From Edaphovirga cremea (GTDB lineage Bacteria; Pseudomonadota; Gammaproteobacteria; Enterobacterales; Enterobacteriaceae): a DNA stretch of 64,000 nt. A program made the position numbers and the translations under genes. A model generated the notes under the pieces. The model saw only the letters and a program-made list of their open reading frames with translations. It ran no database searches and was not told the origin of the DNA. The stretch covers positions 124,001 through 188,000 of the forward strand of contig NZ_QOVA01000005.1 in the NCBI RefSeq assembly GCF_003332275.1, given 5' to 3'. This document shows, one piece after another, positions 43,101 through 53,331 of this stretch. The stretch's first letter is position 1, and the number at the start of each line of letters is the position of its first letter.

Positions 43101-43311
43101 GGCGTTTATCTTTGGCGTACTGCCTATGGCAATCAGCCAGGGTGCAGGTTCTGGTAGCCAGCATGCGGTCGGTACCGGCGTTCTGGGTGGGATGATTTCC
43201 GCGACATTCCTGGCAATTTTCTTTGTTCCGCTGTTTTTCGTGCTGGTGCGCCGTCGCTTCCCAAGCAAAACGCCAGTGACATTGATTCATGAGCAGAACG
43301 AAACAGACTAA
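40171..43311 (+). CDS. acrD: RND multidrug efflux pump AcrD
   Basis: Inner-membrane proton antiporter that works with AcrA and TolC to expel aminoglycosides and other hydrophilic or anionic drugs. It has 1046 residues (E. coli AcrD 1037), beginning [20 protein letters not shown]. Twelve membrane helices occur in two repeats, with the proton-relay aspartates in [20 protein letters not shown] and two large periplasmic loops. Across the porter domain it follows AcrD rather than AcrB ([60 protein letters not shown]). As in E. coli it has no adaptor gene beside it. The terminator is at 43339. Confidence 0.96.
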   Translation: MANFFIDRPIFAWVLAIIICLSGLLAIFSLPVEQYPNLAPPNVRISATYPGASAQTLENTVTQVIEQSMTGLDNLMYMSSNSSSTGQAQVTLTFTAGTNPNEAMQQVQNQLQSALKRLPQDVQQQGVSVSKTGDNTLMMVAFVSTDGSMDRQDIADYVATNLQDPLSRIDGVGSIDAYGSQYAMRIWLDPEKLNNYKLSTKDVVDAITAQNSQVAVGQLGGTPSVNDQALNATINAQSQLQTPQQFQNITLRVNQDGSSVSLGDVAMVELGAEKYDYLSRYNGMAASGMGVKLASGANELQTDELVKAKIAELSQYFPHGLEAKVAYETTPFVKASIKDVVKTLAEAILLVFLVMYLFLQNFRATLIPTIAVPVVLLGTFGVLYAFGFSINTLTMFAMVLAIGLLVDDAIVVVENVERIMSEEGLDAREATRISMGQIQGALVGIALVLSAVFIPMAFFGGTTGAIYRQFSLTIVSSMVLSVLVALILTPALCATMLKPITKGHHHAKRGFFGWFNRTFDRSARGYEKGVATVLRRSGRFMLVYLLLLVGLAWLFLKLPTSFLPIEDRGVFTVQVQLPVGSTQQQTLKVVEKVEHYFLTKEKENVLSVFATVGSGPGGNGQNVARLFIRMADWSQRTAAENSAASIIERATKAFRHINEARVIASSPPAISGLGSSAGFDMELQDHAGLGHTKLMAIRDQLLQLTAQNSSLTRVRHNGLDDSPQLQIDIDQRKAQSLGVSIDNINNTLKTAWGSTYVNDFVDRGRVKKVYVQSAAKYRMLPEDIYRWYVPNNSGGMVPFSAFATSRWEYGSPRLERYNGYSALEIVGESAPGVSNGTAMNIMEDLVQQLPTGVGLEWTGMSYQERLSGAQAPALYAISLLVVFLCLAALYESWSIPFSVMLVVPLGVIGAVLATWMRGLENDVYFQVGLLTIIGLSAKNAILIVEFANELNHKGKDLVEATLQASRMRLRPILMTSLAFIFGVLPMAISQGAGSGSQHAVGTGVLGGMISATFLAIFFVPLFFVLVRRRFPSKTPVTLIHEQNETD

Positions 43312-43338
43312 CGTGGCTTAGCCCGTTAGCGCGCATGA

Positions 43339-43370
43339 AAAAGGGCTTCAGGTTACAGAAGCCCTTTTGT
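43339..43370 (+). terminator. rho-independent terminator of acrD
   Basis: AAAAGGGCTTC (43339-43349) pairs with GAAGCCCTTTT (43358-43368), 27 bases after the acrD stop; it could also work in the opposite direction. Confidence 0.9.
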
Positions 43371-43531
43371 CTATCTAATACAAGATAGCAGTCTGAAAAC
43401 AAATCTAACGGTTACCCTGTTGGTGTCAGTATTTCAAAATCAGACAAGACAACAAATTTTTACCATTATACTTTACGAACATGTCACTTAAAATCTATGT
43501 AACAATTATTTAATATTTAAATAACCGTCAC

Positions 43532-43594
43532 TCAAGATTTACGTAACATTGCTTCAATAAAGTTTTTCCAATTAATTAACTCTTGCTCTACCAT
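43532..43594 (-). CDS. ypfM: very small protein YpfM
   Basis: A 20-codon reverse-strand gene, MVEQELINWKNFIEAMLRKS, preceded by GAGAGGAC at good distance from ATG 43594. It corresponds residue by residue to E. coli YpfM (MIEQELGNWKDFIEVMLRK), which lies at the same place between acrD and yffB on the same strand. Function unknown. Its conservation at this size argues for a real gene. A weak repeat of its 3' end lies 44 bases further on (43483-43508). Confidence 0.85.
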   Translation of the reverse strand: MVEQELINWKNFIEAMLRKS

Positions 43595-44189
43595 AACGTC
43601 CTCTCATATTATTAGAAAATAACATTCCACTGTTATTTGCGCGAATTATAACCCCTATTTTTAGACATGTGAATCTTTTGAGGGGATAATTCAATCCAGA
43701 TCACAAGTCATTTTATAGATGTTTTAGAGATCATTAAGTTAGAAAACCGATTAGGTAGACATTTCATTAGAAACCTGTCTGATTGCACACAACGGGGCTG
43801 CGCGGCCAAAAACATCTCCAATCCCTCAGATCAGGATTAGATAAGCGGATGACGCCCGCTAGCAACTGGGCAATTGTATTAATAAGGTAATAATAGACTT
43901 CACTTATTAGATTAAGGGTAATAAATAACCGTTGTGATTTAATTGATCTGTTTTGGGAAAACCATCACCTCCATTTATCACCCCAGGATGGCCGAAAATC
44001 CCACGTTGGGGTAAAGAAGTGTCAGATCGGCGTCATCGGGAAGCAAATCGGTTTCCCTGTCTGGATTCAGTGCCATTTTTACCGCATTATGTAACATACC
44101 CATAATAGTGGACAACCCGTTGAGTTACCTGCCCGCAGGCTAACGCTTTTGTTGTTCGGTAGTCGGTTTTGATACAGGTAACCTTTCCC
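43595..44189. other. long AT-rich intergenic region between ypfM and yffB
   Basis: About 600 bases that hold the ypfM promoter and the yffB promoter. The only reading frame of note is minus-strand 43978-44103 (41 codons, MGMLHNAVKMALNPDRETDL and onward to FSAILG), which lacks a Shine-Dalgarno and family resemblance; I do not call it a gene. CACCCCA/TGGGGTA arms at 43979-44015 make a possible stem. Confidence 0.45.
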
Positions 44190-44573
44190 ATGGCAGAGAA
44201 ATCCCCACAAGCAACGTTCACGATGTACGGTATCAAGAATTGTGACACCATCAAGAAAGCCCGCCGCTGGCTGGACGAACAGGGTGTTGACTATACCTTT
44301 CATGATTATCGTGCCGATGGGTTGGACAGTGAATTACTTGCACAGTTTATGACTGAACAGGATTGGCAGACGCTGCTCAATACCCGCGGTACCACCTGGC
44401 GGAAACTCAGCGAAGAACAGCGTAAAGCGATCGATACTCCGCAGGCTGCCGCAGAACTTATGCTGGAACAGCCAGCCATTATCAAACGCCCGCTTTTGGT
44501 CGCCGCCAGCGGCAAATCTTTACTCGGTTTCAGTGCCGAGAGTTATCAGCAATTCATCACAGAAGGGAATTAA
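44190..44573 (+). CDS. yffB: ArsC/Spx-like protein YffB
   Basis: Thioredoxin-fold protein of the ArsC family, cytosolic, role not settled. From ATG 44190 it has 127 residues; the E. coli homologue starts at [16 protein letters not shown] (here residue 12, ATG 44223), but that ATG has no Shine-Dalgarno while AGGTAAC precedes 44190. It carries [20 protein letters not shown] with a single N-terminal Cys, [16 protein letters not shown] and [20 protein letters not shown]. dapE follows one base after the stop, so the two are cotranscribed as in E. coli. Confidence 0.93.
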   Translation: MAEKSPQATFTMYGIKNCDTIKKARRWLDEQGVDYTFHDYRADGLDSELLAQFMTEQDWQTLLNTRGTTWRKLSEEQRKAIDTPQAAAELMLEQPAIIKRPLLVAASGKSLLGFSAESYQQFITEGN

Positions 44574-44574
44574 T

Positions 44575-45702
44575 ATGATTTGCCCGGTTATTGATTTGGC
44601 ACAACAGCTGATCAAACGCCCCTCTCTCAGCCCGAATGATGCAGGCTGCCAGGAATTGATGATTGCACGCCTGAAGGCGATTGGCTTTCGTATTGAACCG
44701 ATGAATTTCGGCGATACGCAAAATTTCTGGGCATGGCGCGGTGAAGGTAAAACGCTGGCCTTTGCCGGTCATACCGATGTTGTCCCTACCGGTGATGAAA
44801 AACGTTGGATCAACCCTCCTTTCGATCCGGTGATCCGCGATGGCATGCTCTATGGCCGAGGTGCCGCTGACATGAAAGGTTCGCTGGCGGCCATGGTGGT
44901 TGCCGCCGAACGCTTTGTTGCATTGCACCCAAACCATGGTGGCCGTTTGGCGTTTCTGATAACGTCAGATGAAGAAGCCAGCGCCACGCACGGTACGGTT
45001 AAAGTGGTCGAAGCCCTGATGGCGCGCAACGAACGTCTGGATTATTGTCTGGTCGGGGAGCCGTCAAGTACCGAACGGGTGGGTGATGTGGTGAAGAATG
45101 GCCGCCGTGGTTCGATGACCGCCAATCTGCACATTCATGGGGTGCAGGGGCACGTTGCGTATCCTCATCTGGCAGATAATCCGGTGCATCGTGCCATGCC
45201 AGCATTGAATGAGTTGGTTGCGACGCAATGGGACAATGGAAATGAGTTTTTCCCGCCAACCAGCATGCAAATTGCCAATATTCAGGCCGGAACCGGCAGC
45301 AACAACGTCATTCCCGGAGAGCTTTTTGTCCAGTTCAACTTCCGTTTCAGTACGGAACTGACCGATACAATTATCAAACAACGGGTCAAAGAACTGTTGG
45401 AGAAGCATCAGTTAAGCTATTCCATTGAGTGGAATGTCTCTGGTCAACCTTTCCTGACGTCACAAGGGGCGCTGGTTGATGCCGTCGTCAACGCCGTCAA
45501 ACACTACAGTGAAATCTCGCCGCAGCTACTCACCACTGGCGGTACCTCTGATGGGCGTTTCATTGCGCGCATGGGTGCGCAAGTTGTCGAACTCGGCCCG
45601 GTTAATGCCACTATCCACAAAATAAATGAATGCGTGCACGCTGCCGATTTGCAACTGTTAAGCCGGATGTATCAGCGTATCATGGAGCAACTGGTGGCAT
45701 GA
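44575..45702 (+). CDS. dapE: succinyl-diaminopimelate desuccinylase DapE
   Basis: Zinc enzyme of lysine and peptidoglycan precursor synthesis: N-succinyl-LL-DAP to LL-DAP. From ATG 44575 (AGAAGGG Shine-Dalgarno) it has 375 residues, same as E. coli. Metal and catalytic residues: H66 and D68 in [13 protein letters not shown]99 in [10 protein letters not shown]133/E134 in [12 protein letters not shown], then [12 protein letters not shown] and the late [16 protein letters not shown] histidine. The stop overlaps the start of a peptidase gene (ATGA), so the operon is yffB-dapE-M15 peptidase-ypfN. Confidence 0.97.
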   Translation: MICPVIDLAQQLIKRPSLSPNDAGCQELMIARLKAIGFRIEPMNFGDTQNFWAWRGEGKTLAFAGHTDVVPTGDEKRWINPPFDPVIRDGMLYGRGAADMKGSLAAMVVAAERFVALHPNHGGRLAFLITSDEEASATHGTVKVVEALMARNERLDYCLVGEPSSTERVGDVVKNGRRGSMTANLHIHGVQGHVAYPHLADNPVHRAMPALNELVATQWDNGNEFFPPTSMQIANIQAGTGSNNVIPGELFVQFNFRFSTELTDTIIKQRVKELLEKHQLSYSIEWNVSGQPFLTSQGALVDAVVNAVKHYSEISPQLLTTGGTSDGRFIARMGAQVVELGPVNATIHKINECVHAADLQLLSRMYQRIMEQLVA

Positions 45703-46373
45703 TCGATAGCGAAATCCTGACAGGTCATTCCACCCGCCATCTGACCGAACTCAGTGGTAATCACCGTTTGCAGGCCGAAGCGGTCGACGCGTTTCGTGCC
45801 TTGCAAGAGTCTGCCCGACTGGCGGGATTTGATTTGCAGCCCGCCAGTACGTTTCGTGACTTTGATCGGCAACTGGCGATTTGGAATGGCAAATTCCGCG
45901 GCGAGCGACCAGTATTAGATAAAGACAGTAAGCCCGTTGATGTTTCAACGCTCAGTGATGCAGAACGCTGCGAAATGATTTTGCGCTGGTCGGCATTGCC
46001 AGGTGCCAGCCGTCACCATTGGGGAAGCGATCTGGATGTTTATGATCCGTCCCTGTTGCCTGAAGGTCAGAAACTCCAGCTTGAACCCTGGGAATATGAG
46101 TCGGGTGGGTATTTCTATCCGCTGAACCTGTGGCTCAGCGAGCATATGGCAGAATTCGGGTTTTATCGTCCCTTTGCTGTGGATAACGGGGGTATCGCCA
46201 TTGAACCCTGGCATTTGAGTTACGCACCGTTGGCAAAACAGGCAGAACACCTGTTGACCCCAGAACTGCTGATCGCCTCATGGCAAGGCCATGATGTGGC
46301 AGGGGCTGGATGGCTTAGCCAGCATTTGGCGACTCTTTTTCCACGTTTTATACGTAATACACAAGAGGTGTAA
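45699..46373 (+). CDS. M15 (VanY-type) D-alanyl-D-alanine carboxypeptidase-like protein
   Basis: From ATG 45699 it has 224 residues and overlaps dapE by four bases. It carries the VanY/M15B metal motifs: [13 protein letters not shown] (His...Asp) and [14 protein letters not shown] (Glu-Pro-Trp-His), with [20 protein letters not shown] before them. No signal peptide or lipobox is visible, so it appears cytosolic or exported by an unusual path, and a role in recycling muropeptides or DAP-containing peptides is a reasonable inference from its tie to dapE. Not present at this site in E. coli. Confidence 0.87.
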   Translation: MIDSEILTGHSTRHLTELSGNHRLQAEAVDAFRALQESARLAGFDLQPASTFRDFDRQLAIWNGKFRGERPVLDKDSKPVDVSTLSDAERCEMILRWSALPGASRHHWGSDLDVYDPSLLPEGQKLQLEPWEYESGGYFYPLNLWLSEHMAEFGFYRPFAVDNGGIAIEPWHLSYAPLAKQAEHLLTPELLIASWQGHDVAGAGWLSQHLATLFPRFIRNTQEV

Positions 46374-46376
46374 ACC

Positions 46377-46565
46377 ATGCAATGGTTAGCAGATTACTGG
46401 TGGATCGTGCTTGTCCTGCTGGTAGGGATCCTACTTAATGGTATCAAGGAATTACGACGCCTCGACCATAAAAGCTTCCTGAAGAACAAGCCAGAAATCC
46501 CTCCGCATCGCGATAATAATGCCAAATGGGATGACGATGACGATTGGCCAAAAAAGAAGAAGTGA
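46377..46565 (+). CDS. ypfN: UPF0370 membrane protein YpfN
   Basis: Small single-pass membrane protein of 62 residues and unknown function: [20 protein letters not shown], then a cytosolic tail [20 protein letters not shown], which matches E. coli YpfN. It lies 3 bases after the M15 peptidase stop and ends the dapE operon; a terminator follows at once. In E. coli ypfH comes next, which is missing here. Confidence 0.94.
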   Translation: MQWLADYWWIVLVLLVGILLNGIKELRRLDHKSFLKNKPEIPPHRDNNAKWDDDDDWPKKKK

Positions 46566-46576
46566 ATGCGTCAAAG

Positions 46577-46601
46577 ATGCCACCCACAAGGTGGCATTTT
46601 T
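46577..46601 (+). terminator. terminator of the dapE-ypfN operon
   Basis: ATGCCACC-CACAA-GGTGGCAT followed by TTTT; the U-tract overlaps the tmcA stop codon of the convergent gene. Confidence 0.85.
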
Positions 46602-48657
46602 ATTGCTGCGTGGGACTCGGTAAAACATGACACCACGCCTGCCAGCGCGCAGTGGCCTGCGGATCGCACGCCTTCATCGCGGCTGCCGCTTCATTGCGCC
46701 AGGCTTGCAGTAAAGCTTTGCGTCCCGAGAGTCCGAAGCGAGTTATGCATGAGGCGATATCGGTAGGGTTGTGCAAATATTCACTCAGCATCGGGGCGGC
46801 GCTCTTTCCCTGTAGAACCTTCATCTCAGAGAACAGCCGTTGCAAAGCCCCGAGACTGGCCTCGATCGAGCGGTGAGCAAAGGCAAACCCCGCCAACGCC
46901 TGCCAATCTTCATCATTCAGTTGCTGCTGCGTGGACGCAATAATAGGAATGTCGATATCGAGTCGTTCCCGCAACCACGGCCAGTCGCGTTGCAGTTGCT
47001 TATAGGCCAATTGCGCAAGTTGTCGCCCGGCCTCGCTCAACGGCAAAACCGCCATAACCGAGTAACAGCCGCTACAGGCTTCACGATGGGTACCAATCCG
47101 TACCAAACTGAATCCGCAGGCGAACCAGAATTGCCATAGCGCTGGCGTGTAGCCAAAACTTACCGAGAGGAAATCCTGTCCCTGCTGGAGGGCAATCGTT
47201 TTTTGTTGATCAATCAGGGAACGCGCCATGCCCTGACGGCGTGCACTTTCATGGACTGCGATGCGGCTGATGCGTCTTGAACGTAATGTGGGTGCCCACC
47301 ACTGGCCACCGTGCGCCGCCAGGGATTGCGCCACCAGATTGCCGCGCGGTCGTCGCCTTCCCGCCCAAACATCGTGGGCCAGGGTGTGATCCAACCCGCC
47401 TTCATCCACCAGCCACAGCGCTCCCTGCAAACGGCGCTGAGTCAATGCGGCCGAGAAATGCATGCCCGGCGCGTCCAGCATCCGGCGTAAATCGAGCGGG
47501 GAAGTGCGGTAATGTGCGCTGCTCAATAAGCCATAAAAATCACCCAGCAGTTCAGGGCAATTCAGCCAGTCAGACTGTGGCAATGACACAATTTCCCGTT
47601 CAGCACTTGGGGGAAGAACAGGCTGATCCTCAGGTTCCGAGAGCAATAAAGCCCGGTCCAGCAATCGCTCCAACGGATCGTCGCTCGCCCAGCGAATCGG
47701 ATCGGTTAACCGAAGATCGTACCACTCCGCCAGCGAAGAGCAGAATTTAAGCAGAAATCCCCTGCCCGTTCCTTCATAACCCTGCACGGTAGTCGTCAGC
47801 AAGGTGCGGGGAAAATAGTGGATCAATTCTGTCAGCAACGGCGTCGGTATTGCGGCTGCCTCGTCAATCAATAACCACGCAATATCAGAAGGCACCTGTC
47901 GTCTACAGCGTTCGAGCAAGGCATCTGGGGCAAAAAACTCTGCCCGATCATGGGCCTGAAAATTCACCCGCTCACTGGATTTCTTGTTGGGTGAGGTTAA
48001 CCAGCAGCGTCCCTCGGTATTCTCAACCAGCATCCCGGCCAGAGTGGATTTACCCCGGCCACGCGCGGCCGTCACTACCCAGACACCGGATTTCGCGTTG
48101 ATCAGTTGCGTCAACAATCGCTGCTGTTCTGCCGTCGGCTCGCCTTGCGGCGGCTGCCAATTTGGCCGCACTTTCAAAGGAGGAAAATACGGCGGATCGC
48201 CCTGTCGCCAAAGAACAGCTTCCGCGTCTGCAAGCAAATGCTGGCGAAACCAATCTATAAAATGGGGAGTTGCAATCGCTGCCGGTTGTTCGCTCCAGCG
48301 CAGACTGTCTTCATCAGGGCGCAGCGACCACGCATCCCAATCGGGTACCAGCAGAAGCAACCAACTTCCCGCGCACAACGCACCGGCTAACGCCGCCAGC
48401 GCCTCTACGTCAAATCCCGACGTTGCGTCAAAAACAGCGTGGCGAAACTCCTGACCAAGCAACGTTTTTGCCGCACTGGGAAGAGTGACGTTAGCCTTTT
48501 CATTGGCTGCACCGACCCACAGCCAGTCGCCCGTCAGTGTTTGACTGAGCATTTCCGCCTGCTGCCGACACCACGTCGCCTCACCACTGATCGTCAAAAC
48601 CCGGCGCACCCCACAGCGCTGCATCTGTTGCTGGCAGGCAATGAATTCAGCGAGCAT
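46600..48657 (-). CDS. tmcA: tRNA(Met) cytidine acetyltransferase TmcA
   Basis: Makes N4-acetylcytidine at the wobble position of elongator tRNA-Met using acetyl-CoA and ATP/GTP. It has 685 residues (E. coli 671): an N-terminal DUF1726-like domain, a RecA-like helicase module with P-loop RGRGKST at 199-205 and LLIDEAAAIPTPLLTELIHY, a GNAT acetyltransferase domain (about 410-540, RISRIAVHESARRQGMARSL) and a C-terminal RNA-binding tail. All motifs appear intact. DUF441 gene lies 23 bases upstream on the same strand. Confidence 0.95.
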   Translation of the reverse strand: MLAEFIACQQQMQRCGVRRVLTISGEATWCRQQAEMLSQTLTGDWLWVGAANEKANVTLPSAAKTLLGQEFRHAVFDATSGFDVEALAALAGALCAGSWLLLLVPDWDAWSLRPDEDSLRWSEQPAAIATPHFIDWFRQHLLADAEAVLWRQGDPPYFPPLKVRPNWQPPQGEPTAEQQRLLTQLINAKSGVWVVTAARGRGKSTLAGMLVENTEGRCWLTSPNKKSSERVNFQAHDRAEFFAPDALLERCRRQVPSDIAWLLIDEAAAIPTPLLTELIHYFPRTLLTTTVQGYEGTGRGFLLKFCSSLAEWYDLRLTDPIRWASDDPLERLLDRALLLSEPEDQPVLPPSAEREIVSLPQSDWLNCPELLGDFYGLLSSAHYRTSPLDLRRMLDAPGMHFSAALTQRRLQGALWLVDEGGLDHTLAHDVWAGRRRPRGNLVAQSLAAHGGQWWAPTLRSRRISRIAVHESARRQGMARSLIDQQKTIALQQGQDFLSVSFGYTPALWQFWFACGFSLVRIGTHREACSGCYSVMAVLPLSEAGRQLAQLAYKQLQRDWPWLRERLDIDIPIIASTQQQLNDEDWQALAGFAFAHRSIEASLGALQRLFSEMKVLQGKSAAPMLSEYLHNPTDIASCITRFGLSGRKALLQAWRNEAAAAMKACDPQATARWQAWCHVLPSPTQQ

Positions 48658-48680
48658 GGCAAATCATCAATCCGTGCATA

Positions 48681-49133
48681 TCAGGTTTTCCCAATGATCA
48701 GCGAGAGTAAACCCGCCGCAATCAGTGGACCGACCGGCACGCCCTTGAACAACGCCACACCCAGCACGGTACCGATCAAGAGCCCCGCGACCATCGACGG
48801 CTGATTGGTCATCAGCACCACACCCCGCCCGCCCAACCAGGAAACGGCAACACCAATAACGATCGCCGTGATGGATTTCCAGTGAAAGAAAGAGTGAATA
48901 ACCGTTCCCGCACTGATTTTTCCGCTGGCAATGGGCGTCATGACGCCAATGGTTAGAATGATAATACCGATCGTCAGACCGTATTTTTCGATATAGGGGA
49001 AATAGTGATTGAGTGGGGTGATACGTACAACCAATAGAAAAAGAATGGCCAGAGTCACCGTGGTGTTGTGGCTGACGATACCCAGTCCAGCCAGCACCAG
49101 TAAAATCAATAATGTTGGGTCGAGATAAGCCAT
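48681..49133 (-). CDS. DUF441 family membrane protein (YeaL-like)
   Basis: Integral membrane protein of 150 residues from ATG 49133 ([20 protein letters not shown]), GGACCTCC-like Shine-Dalgarno; the frame extends 22 codons upstream without support. Four to five hydrophobic segments, with [20 protein letters not shown] and [20 protein letters not shown] matching E. coli YeaL, which lies elsewhere on the E. coli map. Function unknown. Here it precedes tmcA. Confidence 0.9.
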   Translation of the reverse strand: MAYLDPTLLILLVLAGLGIVSHNTTVTLAILFLLVVRITPLNHYFPYIEKYGLTIGIIILTIGVMTPIASGKISAGTVIHSFFHWKSITAIVIGVAVSWLGGRGVVLMTNQPSMVAGLLIGTVLGVALFKGVPVGPLIAAGLLSLIIGKT

Positions 49134-49318
49134 GGAGGTCCCTGTCCGGTAATCATGGAAAATTACCGGCGCAAGATTGCACCGGTAACAACGACTCACC
49201 GATTATTTCTCATATTGCTGACGGCGACCACCGGTCATTTGCCCAAATCAAGGATAAAACCTCAGCCATGACTAAAAATAGTCATCATGGATAAAAACAG
49301 TCATCTCTATAGAGAACA

Positions 49319-50182
49319 TTAGCGACTGGCAAACGTGTTGCACTCGCTGATTCGTCCACTGTCGAAACCGCGCTTAAACCAGGTATAACGCTGGGCAGAA
49401 GTTCCATGGGTAAAGCTGTCTGGAACCACCCGCCCCTGACCTTGCTGCTGCAGGCGATCGTCGCCGATGGCTTCAGCCGCATTCAGCGCCTCTTGCAAAT
49501 CACCCGCTTCCAGCACCTGCTGTTGTTGCATGAAGTGCCCCCATACGCCAGAGAAACAGTCAGCCTGTAGCTCCATTTTTACCGACAGGCGGTTGATTTC
49601 GACCTGTGATGCGCCCTGTTGTAACTCGCGCACCTTACGTTCGATACCCAGCAAATTTTGTACATGATGACCCACTTCATGGGCAACCACATAACCTTGA
49701 GCAAAGTCGCCATCGGCACCCAGTTTATTTTTCAGCTCCTGATAAAAAGAGAGATCGATATACACCGTGCTGTCGGCCGGGCAATAGAATGGTCCCATTA
49801 CCGACTGGCCGGTACCGCAGCCGGTGCGGGTTGCACCACGGTACATCACCAGTTTTGGATCGCGGTAGGTCTGCCCCATCTGTTGGAAAATCTCTTGCCA
49901 GGTATCTTCGGTAGACGCCAGAACGACGGAGGTAAATTTCGCCATCTCATCATCATGAGGGCTGATGCTTTGGCTGCTTTGTTGGTTACTGGCGGGCTGA
50001 TCACCATTAATCAGCGGCGTCAGATCGATGCCGTAATAGCCCGCGACCAACACCACGACCAGAATGACGATGCCGCTCTTGCCGCGCAGGGGAATACGAA
50101 GTCCACCACCCCCAGCACCGCCAGATGATTGCCCACGGCGGTCTTCCACATTATCGCTCTCGCGACGCCCTTGCCAACGCAT
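49319..50182 (-). CDS. ypfJ: putative neutral zinc metallopeptidase YpfJ
   Basis: Membrane-anchored predicted zinc protease of 287 residues from ATG 50182 ([20 protein letters not shown]); a preceding in-frame ATG sits too close to the Shine-Dalgarno GGGAG. A transmembrane segment at about 36-53 follows a glycine-rich cytosolic start. The active site is HEVGHH (H168, E169, H172), with [19 protein letters not shown] before it and a distal [16 protein letters not shown] that supplies the third ligand. Substrates unknown. Position between tmcA and purC as in E. coli. Confidence 0.93.
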   Translation of the reverse strand: MRWQGRRESDNVEDRRGQSSGGAGGGGLRIPLRGKSGIVILVVVLVAGYYGIDLTPLINGDQPASNQQSSQSISPHDDEMAKFTSVVLASTEDTWQEIFQQMGQTYRDPKLVMYRGATRTGCGTGQSVMGPFYCPADSTVYIDLSFYQELKNKLGADGDFAQGYVVAHEVGHHVQNLLGIERKVRELQQGASQVEINRLSVKMELQADCFSGVWGHFMQQQQVLEAGDLQEALNAAEAIGDDRLQQQGQGRVVPDSFTHGTSAQRYTWFKRGFDSGRISECNTFASR

Positions 50183-50372
50183 AGTCATACTCCCACAGAT
50201 AAATGCTCACCAAAACAGGAGCCGTTTACACCATTATAAGAGGAGGAGGCATTAATGCAGGGAGAAATGGCGAGATTATCGGGAAATTAGGACATGCGCA
50301 GGGAGGCAGGGCGAAAAAAAGGGTTCCCCCATGACGACAGCCATGGATGAAACCCTCATGCCAGACCCAAAC

Positions 50373-50402
50373 ACCCCTGTAACGTCAAGAACGCAGGGTG
50401 TG
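50373..50402 (-). terminator. possible terminator after purC
   Basis: Reverse strand ACACCCTG and CAGGGGTGT can pair around a 14-base loop, 12 bases after the purC stop, followed by TTTGGG only. Weak. Confidence 0.35.
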
Positions 50403-50413
50403 TCAGGAAGAAA

Positions 50414-51127
50414 TCAGTCTAGCTTCACACCGATACGAATAGCCACTTCTTCATAGGCTTCGATTAATCCACCGAGGCTCTGACGGAAACGGTCTTTATC
50501 CATTTTGTTCAGTGTGGCTTTATCCCACAGGCGGCTGCCGTCTGGGGAGAATTCATCACCCAGCACCACTTCACCCTTGAACAGGCCGAACTCCAGTTTG
50601 AAATCGACCAGGATCAGGCCCGCATCGTCGAACAATTTACTTAACACGTCGTTGGCTTTGTAGCTCAGCTCTTTCATACGTGCCAGATTTTCTTCGTTTA
50701 CCCAACCGAAGGTTTTGCAATATGACTCGTTAACCATCGGGTCATGCATCGCATCGTTTTTCAGGAACAGATCGAACAGCGGTGGATTCAGTTCCAGACC
50801 CTCTTCGATACCCAGGCGTTTCACCAGTGAACCGGCGGCGCGATTACGGACCACACACTCAACGGGCACCATCTCCAGCTTTTTCACCAGCACGTCGGTA
50901 TCCGAGAGCAGCCGCTCCATCTGGGTAGGAATGCCCGCTTCCTCCAGTTTACTCATGATGAAATGGTTGAACTTGTTGTTCAGCATGCCCTTACGATCGA
51001 ATTGCTCAATGCGTTGACCATCGAGTGCTGACGTATCGTTACGGAATTCCAGCACCAACAGATCCGGGTTTTCAGTGGTGTAGACGGTTTTTGCTTTTCC
51101 GCGATACAACTCAGCTAGCTTTTGCAT
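50414..51127 (-). CDS. purC: SAICAR synthetase PurC
   Basis: Phosphoribosylaminoimidazole-succinocarboxamide synthase, the eighth step of purine synthesis, joining aspartate to CAIR with ATP. It has 237 residues, identical in length to E. coli: [83 protein letters not shown] PurR box stands 37-52 bases upstream. bamC and dapA are upstream on the same strand, separated by a terminator. Confidence 0.97.
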   Translation of the reverse strand: MQKLAELYRGKAKTVYTTENPDLLVLEFRNDTSALDGQRIEQFDRKGMLNNKFNHFIMSKLEEAGIPTQMERLLSDTDVLVKKLEMVPVECVVRNRAAGSLVKRLGIEEGLELNPPLFDLFLKNDAMHDPMVNESYCKTFGWVNEENLARMKELSYKANDVLSKLFDDAGLILVDFKLEFGLFKGEVVLGDEFSPDGSRLWDKATLNKMDKDRFRQSLGGLIEAYEEVAIRIGVKLD

Positions 51128-51163
51128 CTTGATTTACTCCAGTGTTTTGCCTCTCAAAATGAG

Positions 51164-51179
51164 ACGGTAACGTTTGCGT
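51164..51179 (-). promoter_or_regulatory. PurR operator of purC
   Basis: On the reverse strand ACGCAAACGTTACCGT agrees with the PurR consensus ACGCAAACGTTTTCGT in 14 of 16 positions and lies just upstream of purC, where E. coli also has one. Confidence 0.8.
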
Positions 51180-51190
51180 AGGAAAGAAAA

Positions 51191-51208
51191 AAAAGGGGCC
51201 TAAGCCCC
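51191..51208 (-). terminator. terminator after bamC
   Basis: Reverse strand GGGGC-TTAG-GCCCC followed by TTTTTTTT, directly after the bamC stop at 51216 and upstream of the purC promoter. Confidence 0.88.
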
Positions 51209-51215
51209 TTTCTGG

Positions 51216-52289
51216 TTATTTCGTGCTGCTTTGGGTTTGACCAAATGCAGCCTGGAACACAGCGACCAGCGAATCATTCTGCGACTGAGTCAACGGACGC
51301 CCTTTCGAGTCGATGAACTGCAAGCTGCTGCGGTTATCAAGATCGCCGACTTGCAGTTTGTAATCACCCTCTTTCACATCGACGGGCTCTTTGGCTCCCA
51401 GAATATCCCAGGCACCGCTGTCGAGTGATTTATAGGTTACAGAAATCGTACCCTGCGGACGGCTGCTGTCGGTAACTTTCATCCCGACTTTGCTCAATAC
51501 GCCAGGCAAACGCTCCCAGACGGTAGCGTATGGCGCACGAATAATCAGCACCGGCAGACCGGTATCATCCGCACCGCTCTGAACATCAACGGTACCGGCG
51601 CCACGCCCTGCAAGACTGCTATCCATGTCGCTCTGGATCTTGTCCAGACCGGCAATAATAGCGTTCAGCATTTCCCCATTGTAGCGCTGGATTTCAGACG
51701 GTGAAGTCACCTCTTTATCCTGCTGTTGCAGTCCAAGGGTTTTCACGATCAGCGCCAATTGGTACGCCTGCTGCTGCACAGAGATCTGGTAGCGACCCTG
51801 ATATTGGAAGTCTTCATCCGCGCGATTCCATTTTACCCAGTCAGTTGTCAGCGTTTGGCTGGCATCCTGACGGCTGGCAATAGGGAAATTGTTCTGCTCA
51901 ACCACTTTCGCTACGTTAGACCACAAATTACGGTTCTGCGGACTGTTTTCCAACAGGACGGTGCCACTGTCACCAGAGAATTGCGAACGCGATCCAGTAA
52001 GCAGTGCCAGCGGTTGTACTGGCGGACGGATGTCGAGTTGTTTGCCGACGTTGCCTTTCAGCGTGACGGCACGAACATCGTAAGTACCGTTTTGCAACGG
52101 CAGGATCATTCCGGCGGGCGCCTTAAGTTCTTGCAGCGCTGGCGCATCAAGATAAGCCTCATCGCCGCCCACCTGACGCTTGTAACGCTGATCGCTGGAA
52201 CAGGCCGCCAGGAGCATGACGAGAGAGACCCCCACCACTTTTGCTACCATCGGCTTTTGCAATCCGAACTTGTTAAATGAACAGGCCAT
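51216..52289 (-). CDS. bamC: outer membrane assembly lipoprotein BamC
   Basis: Lipoprotein of the BAM complex that inserts beta-barrel proteins into the outer membrane. From ATG 52289 (AGGGAG Shine-Dalgarno; a TTG one codon earlier is less likely) it has 357 residues. The signal ends in lipobox LLAACSS (Cys near residue 30), followed by the lasso-like unstructured N-terminus with [18 protein letters not shown] and two helix-grip domains (about 100-220 and 230-345; [20 protein letters not shown]). Follows dapA by 16 bases in the same operon as in E. coli. Confidence 0.96.
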   Translation of the reverse strand: MACSFNKFGLQKPMVAKVVGVSLVMLLAACSSDQRYKRQVGGDEAYLDAPALQELKAPAGMILPLQNGTYDVRAVTLKGNVGKQLDIRPPVQPLALLTGSRSQFSGDSGTVLLENSPQNRNLWSNVAKVVEQNNFPIASRQDASQTLTTDWVKWNRADEDFQYQGRYQISVQQQAYQLALIVKTLGLQQQDKEVTSPSEIQRYNGEMLNAIIAGLDKIQSDMDSSLAGRGAGTVDVQSGADDTGLPVLIIRAPYATVWERLPGVLSKVGMKVTDSSRPQGTISVTYKSLDSGAWDILGAKEPVDVKEGDYKLQVGDLDNRSSLQFIDSKGRPLTQSQNDSLVAVFQAAFGQTQSSTK

Positions 52290-52305
52290 CAAATCTCCCT
52301 AAGAG

Positions 52306-53187
52306 TTACAGCAAACCGGCGCTTTTTAACGCATTTTCCACTACCGGACGGGCACTGTCTGTCAGCGGTGTCATTGGCAGACGCACCGTGTCGGTTGCCA
52401 TGAGTCCCAACGCCTTACAGGCCCATTTCACCGGAATTGGGTTCGCTTCTATAAACAAATCATGATGCAACGGCATCAAGCGTTGATTCAAGCGGCGCGC
52501 CTCGGCAAATTTGCCTTGGGACGCCAGTACACAAAGCTGTGCCATTTCACGGGCAGCGACGTTGGCAGTAACCGAAATCACCCCTTTGCCACCCAGTTGC
52601 ATGAAGTCCAGTCCGCTGGCGTCATCGCCGCTGAGCAGATGGAAGTTTTCATCATCAACCAGCACTTGGATCTGACTTACACGGCTTAAGTTCCCTGTCG
52701 CCTCTTTAATTGCCACAATATTCTTGATTTTGGCCAAGCGGGCAACCGTCGCAGGCAGCAGATCGCACCCTGTACGTGAAGGAACGTTATACAGGATTTG
52801 TGGCAGATCGGTATGCTCGGCAATCGCTTTAAAGTGCTGAAACAGCCCTTCCTGGGTCGGTCTGTTGTAATATGGCGTTACCGTCAGGCAACCCACCACG
52901 CCCGTACCGGCGAAACGCTGGGTAAGAGAGATGGCTTCGGCTGTCGCATTGGCACCCGTTCCGGCGATCACCGGAATGCGTCCATCTGCCAACTCCAGCG
53001 TCTGCAAAACCACATCGCCGTGTTCATCGTGGTTCAATGTGGCAGACTCGCCAGTGGTGCCAACAGAAACAATCGCCGATGTTCCACTGGCGACATGATA
53101 ATCAATCAGTTTTTTAAGGCTGGCACGATCAACAGCACCTTTATCGTCCATCGGTGTAACCAGCGCAACTATACTTCCAGTAAACAT
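52306..53187 (-). CDS. dapA: 4-hydroxy-tetrahydrodipicolinate synthase DapA
   Basis: First committed step of lysine/DAP synthesis: condenses aspartate semialdehyde and pyruvate. From ATG 53187 behind GGAGGGA it has 293 residues (E. coli 292); a 22-codon upstream extension is unsupported. Catalytic residues: Schiff-base lysine K161 in [13 protein letters not shown]44/T45 in VGTTGES, Y133 in [10 protein letters not shown]. Allosteric-site surroundings ([18 protein letters not shown]) look normal. Divergent from gcvR; upstream of bamC in the same operon. Confidence 0.97.
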   Translation of the reverse strand: MFTGSIVALVTPMDDKGAVDRASLKKLIDYHVASGTSAIVSVGTTGESATLNHDEHGDVVLQTLELADGRIPVIAGTGANATAEAISLTQRFAGTGVVGCLTVTPYYNRPTQEGLFQHFKAIAEHTDLPQILYNVPSRTGCDLLPATVARLAKIKNIVAIKEATGNLSRVSQIQVLVDDENFHLLSGDDASGLDFMQLGGKGVISVTANVAAREMAQLCVLASQGKFAEARRLNQRLMPLHHDLFIEANPIPVKWACKALGLMATDTVRLPMTPLTDSARPVVENALKSAGLL

Positions 53188-53331
53188 TAGCCATCCCTCC
53201 GCAAACAAGTAACTCATGGTACTTTTGACACCCATCCAAAAGCAAGCAAACAACGTGTTGTAACCGCTTGGCAGGCGGTTTTTTTTATGTTTACCATGGT
53301 AACCCCACGGAGCAGGACAGGAAGAGCGATT

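Noticed and set aside
43978-44103. 41-codon minus-strand frame before yffB
   Set aside because: No Shine-Dalgarno and no known relative; too short to support without conservation data.
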